Shown one piece after another: positions 18,607 to 27,264 of a DNA stretch of 64,000 bases. The stretch's first letter is position 1. The number at the start of each line of letters is the position of its first letter. The stretch is from contig CANNFE010000002.1 in NCBI GenBank assembly GCA_947503775.1, forward strand, positions 372,001 through 436,000, in the 5' to 3' direction. Source of the DNA: an uncultured Paracoccaceae bacterium (GTDB taxonomy: Bacteria; Pseudomonadota; Alphaproteobacteria; Rhodobacterales; Rhodobacteraceae). The notes under the pieces are model-generated. The model ran no database searches and was not told the origin of the DNA. It saw only the letters and a program-made list of their open reading frames with translations. The position numbers were made by a program, and so were the translations under genes.

Positions 18607-19623
18607 CTAGCCCCAGCAGAGCTCCATACCCTCGTCGGTATCGATGCTCTCGACCCCGTCCACCGGCTGATCGGTCACAAGCGCGACGCCGGTATCGAAG
18701 AAATCCTTACCGTCGGTCGCCTCGGGCTTGGTGCCGTCTGCGGCCCAAGCGGCAATCGCCTCGATCCCTTTGGAGGCCATCAGCAGCGGATATTGCTGCG
18801 ACGTCGCCCCGATCACACCGTCTTTGATGTTCTGCACACCGGGGCACCCACCGTCGACCGAGACGATCAGAACGTCGTTCTCCCGCCCGATGGCGCGCAG
18901 CGCCTCATAGGCGCCAGCGGCGGCAGGCTCGTTGATCGTATAGACAACGTTGATCTCGGGATCCTGCGCCAGCAGGTTCTCCATGGCGCGGCGTCCGCCT
19001 TCCTCGTTGCCCTGCGTGACGTCATTGCCCACGATCCGGGGATCGTCCTCATCACCCCAGCGATCGGGATCGCCCAACTCGATGCCAAAGCCCTGCAGGA
19101 AGCCCTGATCGCGCAGAACGCCCACGGTCGGCTGGCTCACCGCAAGATCGAGCATCGCGATCTTGGCGTTCTCCGCCTCATCCCCCAAAGCGGCGACGGC
19201 CCATTGTCCGATCAGCTCTCCAGCCAGGAAATTGTCCGTGGCAAAGGTCATATCCGCCGCATCGATGGGATTGAGCGGCGTATCGAGCGCGATCACCAGC
19301 AGCCCCGCATCCCGCGCCTGCTGCACGGCGGGCACGATGGACGAGGTGTCCGAGGCCGTCAGCAGGATCCCCTTGGCGCCGTTGGCGATGCAGGTCTCGA
19401 TCGCGGCGACCTGCGTTTCGTGATCCCCGTCGACCTTGCCGGCATAGGTGTTGAGCGCGACGCCCAGCTCCTCGGCCTTGGCCAGCGCGCCTTCGCGCAT
19501 CTTCACGAAAAAGGGGTTGGTGTCGGTCTTGGTGATCAGACAGGCCGAGACTTCGTGACCTTCCGCCTGTGCCATGCCGCCCAAAGCCGTCAGAGCGAGA
19601 GCCCCGGCAAATAACGTCTTCAT
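18607..19623 (-). CDS. frcB: Sugar ABC transporter substrate-binding protein, FrcB-like
   Basis: 338-residue periplasmic binding protein with a signal peptide ([20 protein letters not shown], cleavage near residue 20). The mature part begins [19 protein letters not shown] and continues with the two-lobed sugar-binding fold: [46 protein letters not shown] and [14 protein letters not shown]. These phrases match FrcB, the fructose-binding protein of rhizobia, as I recall it. The ATG at 19623 is chosen because it begins the signal peptide; an in-frame start at 19686 would add an unlikely leader. First gene of the operon. Confidence 0.92.
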   Translation of the reverse strand: MKTLFAGALALTALGGMAQAEGHEVSACLITKTDTNPFFVKMREGALAKAEELGVALNTYAGKVDGDHETQVAAIETCIANGAKGILLTASDTSSIVPAVQQARDAGLLVIALDTPLNPIDAADMTFATDNFLAGELIGQWAVAALGDEAENAKIAMLDLAVSQPTVGVLRDQGFLQGFGIELGDPDRWGDEDDPRIVGNDVTQGNEEGGRRAMENLLAQDPEINVVYTINEPAAAGAYEALRAIGRENDVLIVSVDGGCPGVQNIKDGVIGATSQQYPLLMASKGIEAIAAWAADGTKPEATDGKDFFDTGVALVTDQPVDGVESIDTDEGMELCWG

Positions 19624-19760
19624 TATAGTCCTCCCTGGCGTTTGACGTATCAAACTCATGCCGCCCTGTTCCGGGCGTGCTGACACCTAACCAGATTTTT
19701 TAACGCAGGGTAAACACATAAAGGACCCAGAACCGCGAGGATCAGCCGATCGCCACAGGA

Positions 19761-19836
19761 CAGAATTTTCTAGAAAATTCTGACGCCAGATCCTTCCAGA
19801 AGGATCTGTTTTCCAAAATCTTCGTCGAAGATTTTG
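19761..19836. repeat. Cluster of three tandem palindromes
   Basis: Three inverted repeats stand in a row in the gap between frcB and the YjbF-like gene. 19761-19782 is a perfect 22-base palindrome with arm CAGAATTTTCT. 19787-19808 has arms CAGATCCTTC and GAAGGATCTG around CA. 19814-19836 has 11-base arms CAAAATCTTCG and CGAAGATTTTG around one T. A closely related pair occurs at 50589-50640. They could form stem-loops in transcripts from either strand and may act as bidirectional terminators or as a dispersed repeat family. Confidence 0.85.
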
Positions 19837-19857
19837 CCCGCCCGGACCCGAATGCGC

Positions 19858-20526
19858 TCAGATCCGCTCGATCTCCAGATACCCGACCGAAGGGCTGAGC
19901 CACTGGCGCGATTTGCGCACGACGCCCTGGGCATCGATCCAGTAATCGTTGGTGAAACTGTCCCGTTCGTCCGAACAGCTCTCGGTGATCCGCGCTGTCT
20001 GATACTGGATCTCGTAGATCACGACCGGCTCCCGCACCGGCGCGCTCAGCGTGCAGGTGAACCGCCGCTGCTCGATCCGGTCCTCGCCCGTCAGATAATC
20101 ATGCACCCGCACCGCCTGGCCGGTCGTGCCCAGCGCCTGCCGCACGGCCAGAGTATCGGCGCCCATCAGATCGCCGCCCAGACCGCGCGTGGATTTCAGG
20201 AACCCGGTCTCGAAGGTCAGGCTGATCCCGTCGCTGGTCACGAAAGTCCGCCCGTTCGGCGTCGCGATCAGCTCTCCCATCAGGGCCGAGACCTCGCGCT
20301 CTTCGATATAGACGACGATCGCTGTGCCTTCGACCGGCCTCAACGCCTCGCGCGTCAGGCCCGGCCTCAGATCGACCGCCTGACCTCGTCCGGTCAGCCC
20401 CTGAAACAGCGTCGTTCCGACATCCACGAATAGTGGCCGGTCGCCGGTATCGCAGCCCGACAGCATCAGCGCAGCCAGCCCGGCCACGACAGAGCGTGCA
20501 AATCCTAGCGCCAAAACCGCCCCCAA
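19858..20526 (-). CDS. YjbF-family outer-membrane lipoprotein
   Basis: 222 residues with a lipoprotein signal peptide ending in the lipobox LSGC (C25), followed by a secreted domain (ALRPVEGTAIVVYIEEREVS, NGRTFVTSDGISLTFETGFL, RITESCSDERDSFTNDYWID). It resembles YjbF/GfcB lipoproteins, which are encoded beside YjbH and contribute to exopolysaccharide or capsule export at the outer membrane. It overlaps the end of yjbH by 22 bases. The start is uncertain: no ATG is available, and TTG (20526 or 20514) or GTG (20487) are the options, consistent with translational coupling. Confidence 0.78.
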   Translation of the reverse strand: MGAVLALGFARSVVAGLAALMLSGCDTGDRPLFVDVGTTLFQGLTGRGQAVDLRPGLTREALRPVEGTAIVVYIEEREVSALMGELIATPNGRTFVTSDGISLTFETGFLKSTRGLGGDLMGADTLAVRQALGTTGQAVRVHDYLTGEDRIEQRRFTCTLSAPVREPVVIYEIQYQTARITESCSDERDSFTNDYWIDAQGVVRKSRQWLSPSVGYLEIERI

Positions 20527-22634
20527 TCCTCTGACAGGTCGGGGTTCTGCCCGCCCTTGACCGTATCATAAAGTCGCCCGCCGACCCGCACCCGCTGCCC
20601 GCCATCGCGCGTCAGCGAGCTGAGGTTCGTCGACACCGTGCGCCGCGAGGGCGTTCCGAGGAACCAGTCGACCGGAATCGAGATCCGGATTCCCTTGTCG
20701 AACGAGCCTTCGCCGAAATCCTCTTCGGTCGCATCGGTCAGCGTGAAGTAGCCCCCGACCCGGAACCCGTTGTCGAATTCCCGGTCCAGCGAGACCGTCG
20801 CCCCGGTATCCCCGGCCAGATAGCGGCCCACATCGACCTGTCCCATGAAGCCGTTATCGAAGTCGTAATAGGCGCTCACATGGCCTGTCACGACATCGTA
20901 ATCCTGAAAGCCGAAGCCCTGCTCGAATTCGCGCTGCTGCACCGCATTCACCTCGACGCCCAAGGCAAGGCGGCTGTTGACCGGCGACCAGAGAAGTTCC
21001 GAGGAGACACCGCCGAACATCCGTTCCAAATAGCCTGCCGTTACGCGGCCAAAGACCTCCTGGCCCGGCTTGAAATAGTAGGCCAGCGTCAGATCCTTCA
21101 GCGTGACCGTGTCGACTTCGTTGTAGAAACCGACATTGGTCCGCACCGGCTCCAGCCCCGAAGCGCGGATAGGATCGCCCTCTTCCAGATTGCCGCCCAG
21201 CGATTGGCGGATCGCGCCAGATACGATCAGGTTCGGCCGGATCGCATAGGAGGAGGACAGCTCCACCCCCAGCCCCGCGCGCAACGGCTCGGAGGCGTCA
21301 AATGCGCTCAGATCCAGATCGGGCGCGATATTCCAGGAAAAGCGCGGGATCTCGTAGACCTCGCGCGGCGCCAGAGCAGGCGCGGCAGCAGCGGGCCCGA
21401 TCACCGACCGGTCGTAGGAGAGCTGCGTTGCACCAGGCCGGTTCTCCAGCCGCTCCATATCGCTGCGCCGGATCTGGACGGAGGAGACGGGCAGGCCCCT
21501 CTCGACCGGCTCGAGGATGAACAGCTCGTATTCCGACGGCAAACCGTGGGTTAGGATCCGCGCGATCCGGCCCATGCCTTGTGGATAGGACCGGAAATCG
21601 TCGTTGACGTAGCGCACCCGAACCTGCCGGTCGCCGAAGACCAGCGAGACCAGCGTCATGCCCTCGCCCTTCATGGCCTGACCGATCTCGCCTGTGATCG
21701 TCTCGCGTCCGGCAGCGGTCGAGGGATCTTCCCAGCTTTCGGAGGCCAGCACATCCTGCGTGCGCACCAGAACCGGAAGCGGCGCGATATCCTGCCCGCC
21801 CACGGTCTCGCGGCTCTTGGGGTCGAGGATAAGCGTTCCGCTGATCCCCAGCTCCTCGCCGTATAGGTAGGACACCCCCAGCTCGAATTCCTTGCGCGGC
21901 CGGTAGGTCAGCCCGAAATTCACCGGAGAGGACGGCTCGAACGTGCCCAGCGCGTCCTCACGCGTATAGGCGTCGCTCGAATACTCGGCCTTGAAGGTCA
22001 GCGTATCGGTCAGCTTGACCGACACCCCGCCAAACGGCGCGGCATCCCCGCGAAAAAGCACATCGTCGTTGACCGTCCCGCCTTCGCCGAAATCGATCTC
22101 GGGCCGCACTTCGAACCGCTCGTCGATCGCGCCCAGCGGATTTTCGAACCCGCCCTGCGAGCCCAGACGCCCCCAGCCCAGACCGCCGGTGACGGCGACA
22201 CGCCCGCCGAAGGTCTTGGTCGCGACCACGTATTCGCCGCTAAGCAGGCCGGTGCCCAGAAAATCCTGCAAACCCACGGCGACCGCAGGCAGATAGCGGC
22301 TTTCATCCAGAACCCGAACCCTCAGATCGAAGCTGCGGTCATAGGTTTCGTCTTCCCCGGGGCCGAAGAACTCGTCGATCCGCGAATAGCGGAAGCTGCC
22401 CGAAATCCGCGGTGTGACCTGGAAGGTGAGCGTCGTCCGCCGCTGATCCAGCACCACGCCATAGGTCAGTGCAAGCTCTCCGTCGGGCGCGCTTTGCGCC
22501 GTGGGCATCTCGATCAGGCCGGGCGTGCCGTAAAGCGTGTAGGTCGGACTCTGCTCCTGCGCGAGGGCTGGAGCGCCCAGAACAAGGGCGAGCGCGGTGG
22601 ATCTCAGACCGGGGAAGCGGGGGAAATGGGGCAT
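20505..22634 (-). CDS. YjbH-family outer-membrane beta-barrel protein
   Basis: 709 residues with a signal peptide ending at APALAQ, then YTLYGTPGLIEMPTAQSAPD, the typical YjbH opening. Alternating amphipathic strands run throughout (LTFQVTPRISGSFRYSRID, VAYYFKPGQEVFGRVTAGY-type segments) and the protein ends in an aromatic residue pair (WGRFWR), as expected for a barrel. YjbH proteins act with YjbF-type lipoproteins in exopolysaccharide secretion. The YjbE and YjbG partners of the enterobacterial operon are not next to it. Function is by family resemblance only. Confidence 0.85.
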   Translation of the reverse strand: MPHFPRFPGLRSTALALVLGAPALAQEQSPTYTLYGTPGLIEMPTAQSAPDGELALTYGVVLDQRRTTLTFQVTPRISGSFRYSRIDEFFGPGEDETYDRSFDLRVRVLDESRYLPAVAVGLQDFLGTGLLSGEYVVATKTFGGRVAVTGGLGWGRLGSQGGFENPLGAIDERFEVRPEIDFGEGGTVNDDVLFRGDAAPFGGVSVKLTDTLTFKAEYSSDAYTREDALGTFEPSSPVNFGLTYRPRKEFELGVSYLYGEELGISGTLILDPKSRETVGGQDIAPLPVLVRTQDVLASESWEDPSTAAGRETITGEIGQAMKGEGMTLVSLVFGDRQVRVRYVNDDFRSYPQGMGRIARILTHGLPSEYELFILEPVERGLPVSSVQIRRSDMERLENRPGATQLSYDRSVIGPAAAAPALAPREVYEIPRFSWNIAPDLDLSAFDASEPLRAGLGVELSSSYAIRPNLIVSGAIRQSLGGNLEEGDPIRASGLEPVRTNVGFYNEVDTVTLKDLTLAYYFKPGQEVFGRVTAGYLERMFGGVSSELLWSPVNSRLALGVEVNAVQQREFEQGFGFQDYDVVTGHVSAYYDFDNGFMGQVDVGRYLAGDTGATVSLDREFDNGFRVGGYFTLTDATEEDFGEGSFDKGIRISIPVDWFLGTPSRRTVSTNLSSLTRDGGQRVRVGGRLYDTVKGGQNPDLSEDWGRFWR

Positions 22635-22903
22635 CGCGGTCTCGGCTCCAGCAAACAGTCAACCCTACCTAGACGGATTGTCCAAGCAATGGAAAGCCCG
22701 ACCTCCGGCGGGCTTGTGCCGATTGTGGCGCGCCCGCCACCTCTCGTCCGGTCCCCGAGGGCCGGACCAAACCGAAAGCTAATCCATGACATATCCGCTC
22801 CCGGGTAAGGGATACCTGACTGGTGCGGTCCGGCGCGCCGCGTAAACTGGCGCTGGGTAGTGAGTGAGGATGTATCGTCTTAGCGAGTGAGGGGGTTCGA
22901 GTG

Positions 22904-23560
22904 ATGAAGAAGATGACGCTCAAGGAGGCCGCCGAGCTTGCCGCGGCCTCCTATGATCCGGAACACGCGGCGGCGACGCGGGACCGGATCGCGGTCACGC
23001 ATAACGAAGACGACGTGCAGGCCTATCTACTGGACGACAACGTTCTGCTGATTCCCGGCAGCAATTCCGTCGCCGATTACCTCAAGTATAACCTGCGGAT
23101 GATGCGGCTTTTCCAGCGGCAGCTTCGGGTGCAGATCCCGGGAACCGCGCCGGGGGCAAGCGGCGCAATCTGGCATCAGGGATTTCTGGCCCATGCCAAA
23201 TCGATCTACGACAAATTCAACGGCCAGCGCCCCGATTTCATCATTGGCCATTCGCTCGGCGGCGCCTCTGCCCAGATCCTGTCGATGAGCTGGAATGTCC
23301 CTGCCGTCGCCTTCGCCGCGCCCCGGCCCCTGCGCAGCGCGGTGCCCGTCCCAAACGAAGGCAAATGCCTGACCGTCTGCGACAGCCGTGACTGGGTGAC
23401 GGACCTGCCGCCCGGGCGCTTCCGGCATCTGCATCAGGCCCAGCGGCTGAACCTCTCGGGCGGCTACGCCTTCCAGCACCCGATGAAGCACTACAAGATG
23501 CTGATCGACCCCGGCATCCGCGCCCGCGCCCTGCCGATGGTGTGGCCGATCATCGGCTAA
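22904..23560 (+). CDS. Class 3 lipase-like alpha/beta hydrolase
   Basis: 218 residues from the ATG at 22904; GAGGGG lies about nine bases upstream, and the preceding GTG at 22901 is the only alternative. The nucleophile elbow GHSLGGASAQ, the fungal lipase-type core (WHQGFLAHAKSIYDKFNGQRPD) and a probable catalytic aspartate and histidine (DSRDWVTDLPP, QHPMKHYKML) are seen in order. No signal peptide, so probably cytoplasmic. The natural substrate cannot be deduced; esterase or lipase activity is a family inference. Confidence 0.78.
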   Translation: MKKMTLKEAAELAAASYDPEHAAATRDRIAVTHNEDDVQAYLLDDNVLLIPGSNSVADYLKYNLRMMRLFQRQLRVQIPGTAPGASGAIWHQGFLAHAKSIYDKFNGQRPDFIIGHSLGGASAQILSMSWNVPAVAFAAPRPLRSAVPVPNEGKCLTVCDSRDWVTDLPPGRFRHLHQAQRLNLSGGYAFQHPMKHYKMLIDPGIRARALPMVWPIIG

Positions 23561-23634
23561 GGTCCGGACGCCGTCCCTTGCGGATCCCGATGCCGTCGCG
23601 CAGGCTCGCGCCGGACCGGACAGGAGCCAAAGCG

Positions 23635-24228
23635 ATGACCTACACCCTTTACGGCACGGCCAAAAGCAGGGCGATGCGCGTCATCTGGTGCCTGAACGAG
23701 CTGGACCAGCCGTTCGACCATATCCCCTGCGGCCCCCGCGCCAAGGAGATCCAGGCCCTGACCCCGTCCGGCAAGATCCCCGTCCTTCAGGTGGACGACA
23801 CAACCCTCACCGACTCCACCGCCATCCTCAGCTTCCTCGCCGACCGGCACGGCGCTCTGACCCATCCGCCCGGCACGACCGAGCGGGCACAGCAGGATGC
23901 CCATATGCTATTCGTCCTCGACGAGGTCGAGAGCCTCCTCTGGACCGCCGCCCGCCACACTTTCGCGCTGCCGGAGGATCTGCGTGTCCCCCAGATCAAG
24001 GACAGCTTGCGCGCCGAATGGCCGACCAGCCTCGCGCGCCTGTCCGAGCGCGTCGGAGACGGCCCCTATCTTTGCGGAGAGACCTTCACCATCGCCGATA
24101 TTGTGGCCAGTCACTGTCTCGGCTGGGCAAAAATGGCGCGGTTCGACTGGGACGATCCGGTCTTGGCCGCCTATAGCGACCGCTGCCGCGCTCGCCCGGC
24201 CTTCAAGACGTCCCAGACCGCGCCCTAA
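23635..24228 (+). CDS. Glutathione S-transferase family protein
   Basis: 197 residues with an N-terminal thioredoxin-like domain (YTLYGTAKSRAMRVIWCLNE, then LTPSGKIPVLQVDD with the cis-proline and TDSTAILSFLAD with the glutathione-binding serine). The C-terminal helical domain contains GETFTIADIVASHCLGWA, the N-capping box of the GST fold. The ATG at 23635 follows an AGGAG. Its end overlaps the end of the convergent flavoprotein gene by 26 bases. Substrate unknown. Confidence 0.88.
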   Translation: MTYTLYGTAKSRAMRVIWCLNELDQPFDHIPCGPRAKEIQALTPSGKIPVLQVDDTTLTDSTAILSFLADRHGALTHPPGTTERAQQDAHMLFVLDEVESLLWTAARHTFALPEDLRVPQIKDSLRAEWPTSLARLSERVGDGPYLCGETFTIADIVASHCLGWAKMARFDWDDPVLAAYSDRCRARPAFKTSQTAP

Positions 24229-25369
24229 GCCACTCCGTCGCGCTCGCCCCGGCCCAGCGGCCCGTCGCCAGACAGCCGGTCAGCAGATAGCCTCCCGTCG
24301 GCGCCTCCCAGTCCAGCATCTCGCCTGCGCAAAAGACACCCGGACGCGCCGTCAGCATCAGCCGGTCATCCAGCGCCTCGAACCGGACGCCCCCGGCAAC
24401 CGATATCGCCTCGTCCATCGGTGCAGGCCCCGCCAACCGCACCGGCAGATCCTTCACCAGTGCCGCGCTCCACCCTTCGGGCGGCCCGCCGAATTCCCGC
24501 ATCAAGGCCGCCTTCACCGGATCCAGCCGCAGCCCTTTGCGCAGCACCGCAGACCAGGTCTCCTTGCCGCGCCGCACCAGCCGCCGCGCGACCTCTCCCT
24601 CCGGCCAATCGGGTTTGAGATCCACATGCAACGCCGCACCCTCCCGCAAGGCGCGGCTCAACGCATAGATCCCGCCGCCTTCGAGGCCGGTCTTCGACAC
24701 GATCACCTCCCCGCGCGACACCTGATCCTCTGCGCGCCAGGCCACGCCTTTCACCGGCTGGCCAAAGACCCGCGCTATATGCGGCGACCAATCCACGCGG
24801 AACCCCATATTCGCGGGCTGAAACGGCGCGACATTGCGCAAGGCCTGCGTCCAGGCGCCGTCGGATCCCAGCCGCGCCCAGCTCGCCCCGCCCATCGCCA
24901 GCACCGTGACCTTAGCCTCCACATGAACCGCGCCGCCCGGCGTCTCGAACACCGACGCCGCGTCCTCGAACCCCGTCCACCGCCATCGCCGCTCCAGCGT
25001 CACGCCCCGCGCCTCGAGCCGCGCCAGCCAGGCGCGCAAAAGCGGCGAGGCTTTCATCGCCACCGGGAACACCCGTCCCGTCGACCCGGTGAACATCGGC
25101 TGCCCCAGCCCTTCGGCCCAGCGCACGACATCCTCTGCCCCGAACGCCTCCAACATCGGGCGCAAAGCCTCACCGCTGGCCGCCACATGATCCTGGGCCG
25201 TGCCGTCCCAAGTCAGGTTCAGCCCCGACTTGCCCGCCATCAGGAACTTGCGCGCAGGCGACGGCATCCGGTCGCAGATCACCACAGGGTGGCCAGCGCC
25301 CGACAGCACGTCCGCGGCCGCAAGTCCCGCCGGTCCCGCTCCGATCACAAGCGCCTCAATCTGCCTCAC
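24203..25369 (-). CDS. FAD-dependent oxidoreductase of the HI0933 / TIGR03862 type
   Basis: 388-residue flavoprotein with an N-terminal dinucleotide-binding motif VIGAGPAGLAAADVLSGAG, the family motif PARKFLMAGKSGLNLT, VLAMGGASWARLGSDG in the middle and a C-terminal FAD-binding GVFCAGEMLDWEAPTGGY. This order matches the HI0933-like family of uncharacterised flavoproteins. No operon partner is evident; both neighbours are convergent or divergent. Reaction unknown. Confidence 0.87.
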   Translation of the reverse strand: MRQIEALVIGAGPAGLAAADVLSGAGHPVVICDRMPSPARKFLMAGKSGLNLTWDGTAQDHVAASGEALRPMLEAFGAEDVVRWAEGLGQPMFTGSTGRVFPVAMKASPLLRAWLARLEARGVTLERRWRWTGFEDAASVFETPGGAVHVEAKVTVLAMGGASWARLGSDGAWTQALRNVAPFQPANMGFRVDWSPHIARVFGQPVKGVAWRAEDQVSRGEVIVSKTGLEGGGIYALSRALREGAALHVDLKPDWPEGEVARRLVRRGKETWSAVLRKGLRLDPVKAALMREFGGPPEGWSAALVKDLPVRLAGPAPMDEAISVAGGVRFEALDDRLMLTARPGVFCAGEMLDWEAPTGGYLLTGCLATGRWAGASATEWLRARSGTS

Positions 25370-25408
25370 CTCTTGCCTCCTGCCTGCCGCGCCGTAGCTC
25401 TGCCTGTC

Positions 25409-25705
25409 ATGACCGACGATCCGATCTGCCCCTTATGTCTGCGCCCGATCCCGCCCGAGGCGCGCCCCTCGCTTCACCACCTGATCCCCAAACTCAAAGG
25501 AGGCAAGGGCGGCCCGGTCGTGCGCCTGCACCACATCTGCCATGTCGAGATCCACAAGACCCTGACCGAAGCCGAGCTGGCCCGCGACTACGACACCCCC
25601 GAAAAGCTGCGCGCCCATCCCCGGCTCGCCAAATTCGCGGCTTGGGTCGCCAAACGCCCGCCGACCTTCCACTCCAAATCCGTGGGTCCCCAGCGAAAAC
25701 GCTGA
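25409..25705 (+). CDS. Small HNH-type protein
   Basis: 98 residues with a zinc-ribbon-like pair CPLC near the N-terminus, then HHLIPKLKGGKGG and LHHICHVEIHK, giving the HNH endonuclease pattern C-x2-C ... HH ... H-x3-H. It is about the length of stand-alone HNH proteins in proteobacterial chromosomes. It starts 39 bases from the divergent flavoprotein gene, with no clear ribosome-binding site. Nuclease activity is inferred from the motif only. Confidence 0.75.
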   Translation: MTDDPICPLCLRPIPPEARPSLHHLIPKLKGGKGGPVVRLHHICHVEIHKTLTEAELARDYDTPEKLRAHPRLAKFAAWVAKRPPTFHSKSVGPQRKR

Positions 25706-25758
25706 GTTCCGGCTTCGCGTTAACTTTAATTTCAGCTTCTCCAGGCAATCAGGTCCCC

Positions 25759-25875
25759 ATGAGACCTCTCTTCCACTCCGAAAGCAGCACCATCTGCCTT
25801 GTCTGCGAACTGACCTGCGTCGCGCTCACGATCCTGCCCAGCACGCTCGCTCTGGTGGTTGTGGCGCTGCTCTAG
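25759..25875 (+). CDS. Possible 38-residue membrane peptide
   Basis: A short frame reading MRPLFHSESSTICLVCELTC and ending in a hydrophobic helix (LTILPSTLALVVVALL). It has an ATG, no rival long frame on the other strand and a hydrophobic tail typical of small membrane peptides, but no clear ribosome-binding site. Treat as a candidate only. Confidence 0.3.
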   Translation: MRPLFHSESSTICLVCELTCVALTILPSTLALVVVALL

Positions 25876-25950
25876 AATAGATCGCTCTGCATGTAATACT
25901 GACCATCTGTTTCGCGGCGTCGATGTGTGAAGCCTTGGTTAGAAAGTGCG

Positions 25951-26967
25951 TCAGGCTCTGGGTCGCAGGACGTATAGACCGTCACCGCCTAACGTATCGA
26001 CATTGTTGCCCGGCAAGAAGGCCAAGAACGCGAGCGGCGGATTACTGGCGACCAGTGCCGGTGCCCGGTAGAGCTGAAGTCCAGTCTTGACTGAAATGCC
26101 CATTACATGCCGGGTTGCCCGCTCCCGAAATCGTAGCACTTCCCCACCGACGTCAATCCGGTAACTCGCCAGCCCGCCCATGAGGATCGGAATGTTCGTA
26201 TAGGCCAGATGTTCCGAGACGTATTTCACGTCGAAATCTTCGCGGATCAGACGGATATCGGTTGGGTATGTCATGTCATGTTCGGGCAGACGCCTGACCT
26301 TATCTCGCACCTCGCGTTCCGGATGTGCAAGATGCATGCCGGTAGGGTCGGCCAAATGATACATTCTGGAATGCTTCGTCGGATACCCGGCAATAGAGAA
26401 GCCTGTGACCCAATCGTGCTCGATGTCGATGTCTCGATGGCTCATGAAAAACAGAACCCAAGCACCATCTACTCGGAAATAGACGCGCTGGCGGTCAAGC
26501 GTGTCGTCGTACTGCCCCACGACCATCACATCCGCCTGATCATAAGCGCGGGCAAGGACATCGGCGAAGCTTCCAGCTGTCAGCGCCCTGTCGTGAAACG
26601 CATTTATTCTCTGCGTGACCGGCACCCATTCTGGTGGCTCCATCGACATGTCGAGAACCGCATCGGCGGAAAGCACGAAGGGTGAAAACGGAACGCGGTA
26701 GTCGTCTCCCTGTCGTTCGAGTGCGAAGTCCTCGATGCCCGTCGGACGAATTCGACGCCAGTGACTGTCGGCGGAGACATAAAAGCGCCCATCCCCAGCG
26801 ACGGTTAAGTCAGCGCTATAGGGGTTGGAGATCCGGACCAATTCGAAAGACGCGCTGCCAATGCCGGACCCGAGGTTCGGGATTGCAACATCTGCCAAGA
26901 GGGGGTGCGCCGCGCATGTAGCGAGGCCGATCAAGACATCGCGGCGAGAGGGATATGGCGGGCGCAT
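25951..26967 (-). CDS. Tat-exported protein of unknown function
   Basis: 338 residues. The ATG at 26967 gives a twin-arginine-type leader (PYPSRRDVLIGLATCAAHPLLA) pointing to export of a folded protein to the periplasm. The mature region has no motif I recognise; conserved-looking stretches are HRDIDIEHDWVTGFSIAGYP, YHLADPTGMHLAHPEREV and a repeated aromatic pattern. The gene is visibly AT-richer than its neighbours, and a longer in-frame start at 27204 would displace the Tat leader and is rejected. It may be a horizontally acquired gene. Possible lipoprotein or enzyme; I do not assign a function. Confidence 0.6.
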   Translation of the reverse strand: MRPPYPSRRDVLIGLATCAAHPLLADVAIPNLGSGIGSASFELVRISNPYSADLTVAGDGRFYVSADSHWRRIRPTGIEDFALERQGDDYRVPFSPFVLSADAVLDMSMEPPEWVPVTQRINAFHDRALTAGSFADVLARAYDQADVMVVGQYDDTLDRQRVYFRVDGAWVLFFMSHRDIDIEHDWVTGFSIAGYPTKHSRMYHLADPTGMHLAHPEREVRDKVRRLPEHDMTYPTDIRLIREDFDVKYVSEHLAYTNIPILMGGLASYRIDVGGEVLRFRERATRHVMGISVKTGLQLYRAPALVASNPPLAFLAFLPGNNVDTLGGDGLYVLRPRA

Positions 26968-27204
26968 GACACCATGATAGGCGGCTTGAATCGGTCGTAA
27001 AGCCTTTAACAACCGAACATTCTTACAATCCGCAGCATTCGTTAAATCGGCTCGAGAGCGGCCCTTGGCGCCGTGCTTGGGCGAATACGCGTTGGGATCG
27101 ATCTGTGCAGCAGATGGAGACCGCTTGGTGCGGAGGCCGGGCTTTAGAGATATCCGGGCCGGGGGCCGGATCTGGGGGAGCTCACGGCGGATGCCCTCGG
27201 CCAT

Positions 27205-27240
27205 GAAAAAAGGCCGCCTCGATGTTTCGGGGCGGCCTTT
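27205..27240 (-). terminator. Rho-independent terminator after the DUF2125 gene
   Basis: Arms AAAGGCCGCC and GGCGGCCTTT enclose a short loop; on the minus strand the hairpin is followed by TTTTTT. It lies 25 bases downstream of the stop of the gene ending at 27265. Confidence 0.9.
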
Positions 27241-27264
27241 AAAGGTCTCAAGAGGATCCGGCGT

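Noticed and set aside
22691-22712. Hairpin AAGCCCG/CGGGCTT between yjbH and the lipase-like gene
   Set aside because: It has no T-run on either strand and lies upstream of both neighbouring genes, so it is not a convincing terminator.
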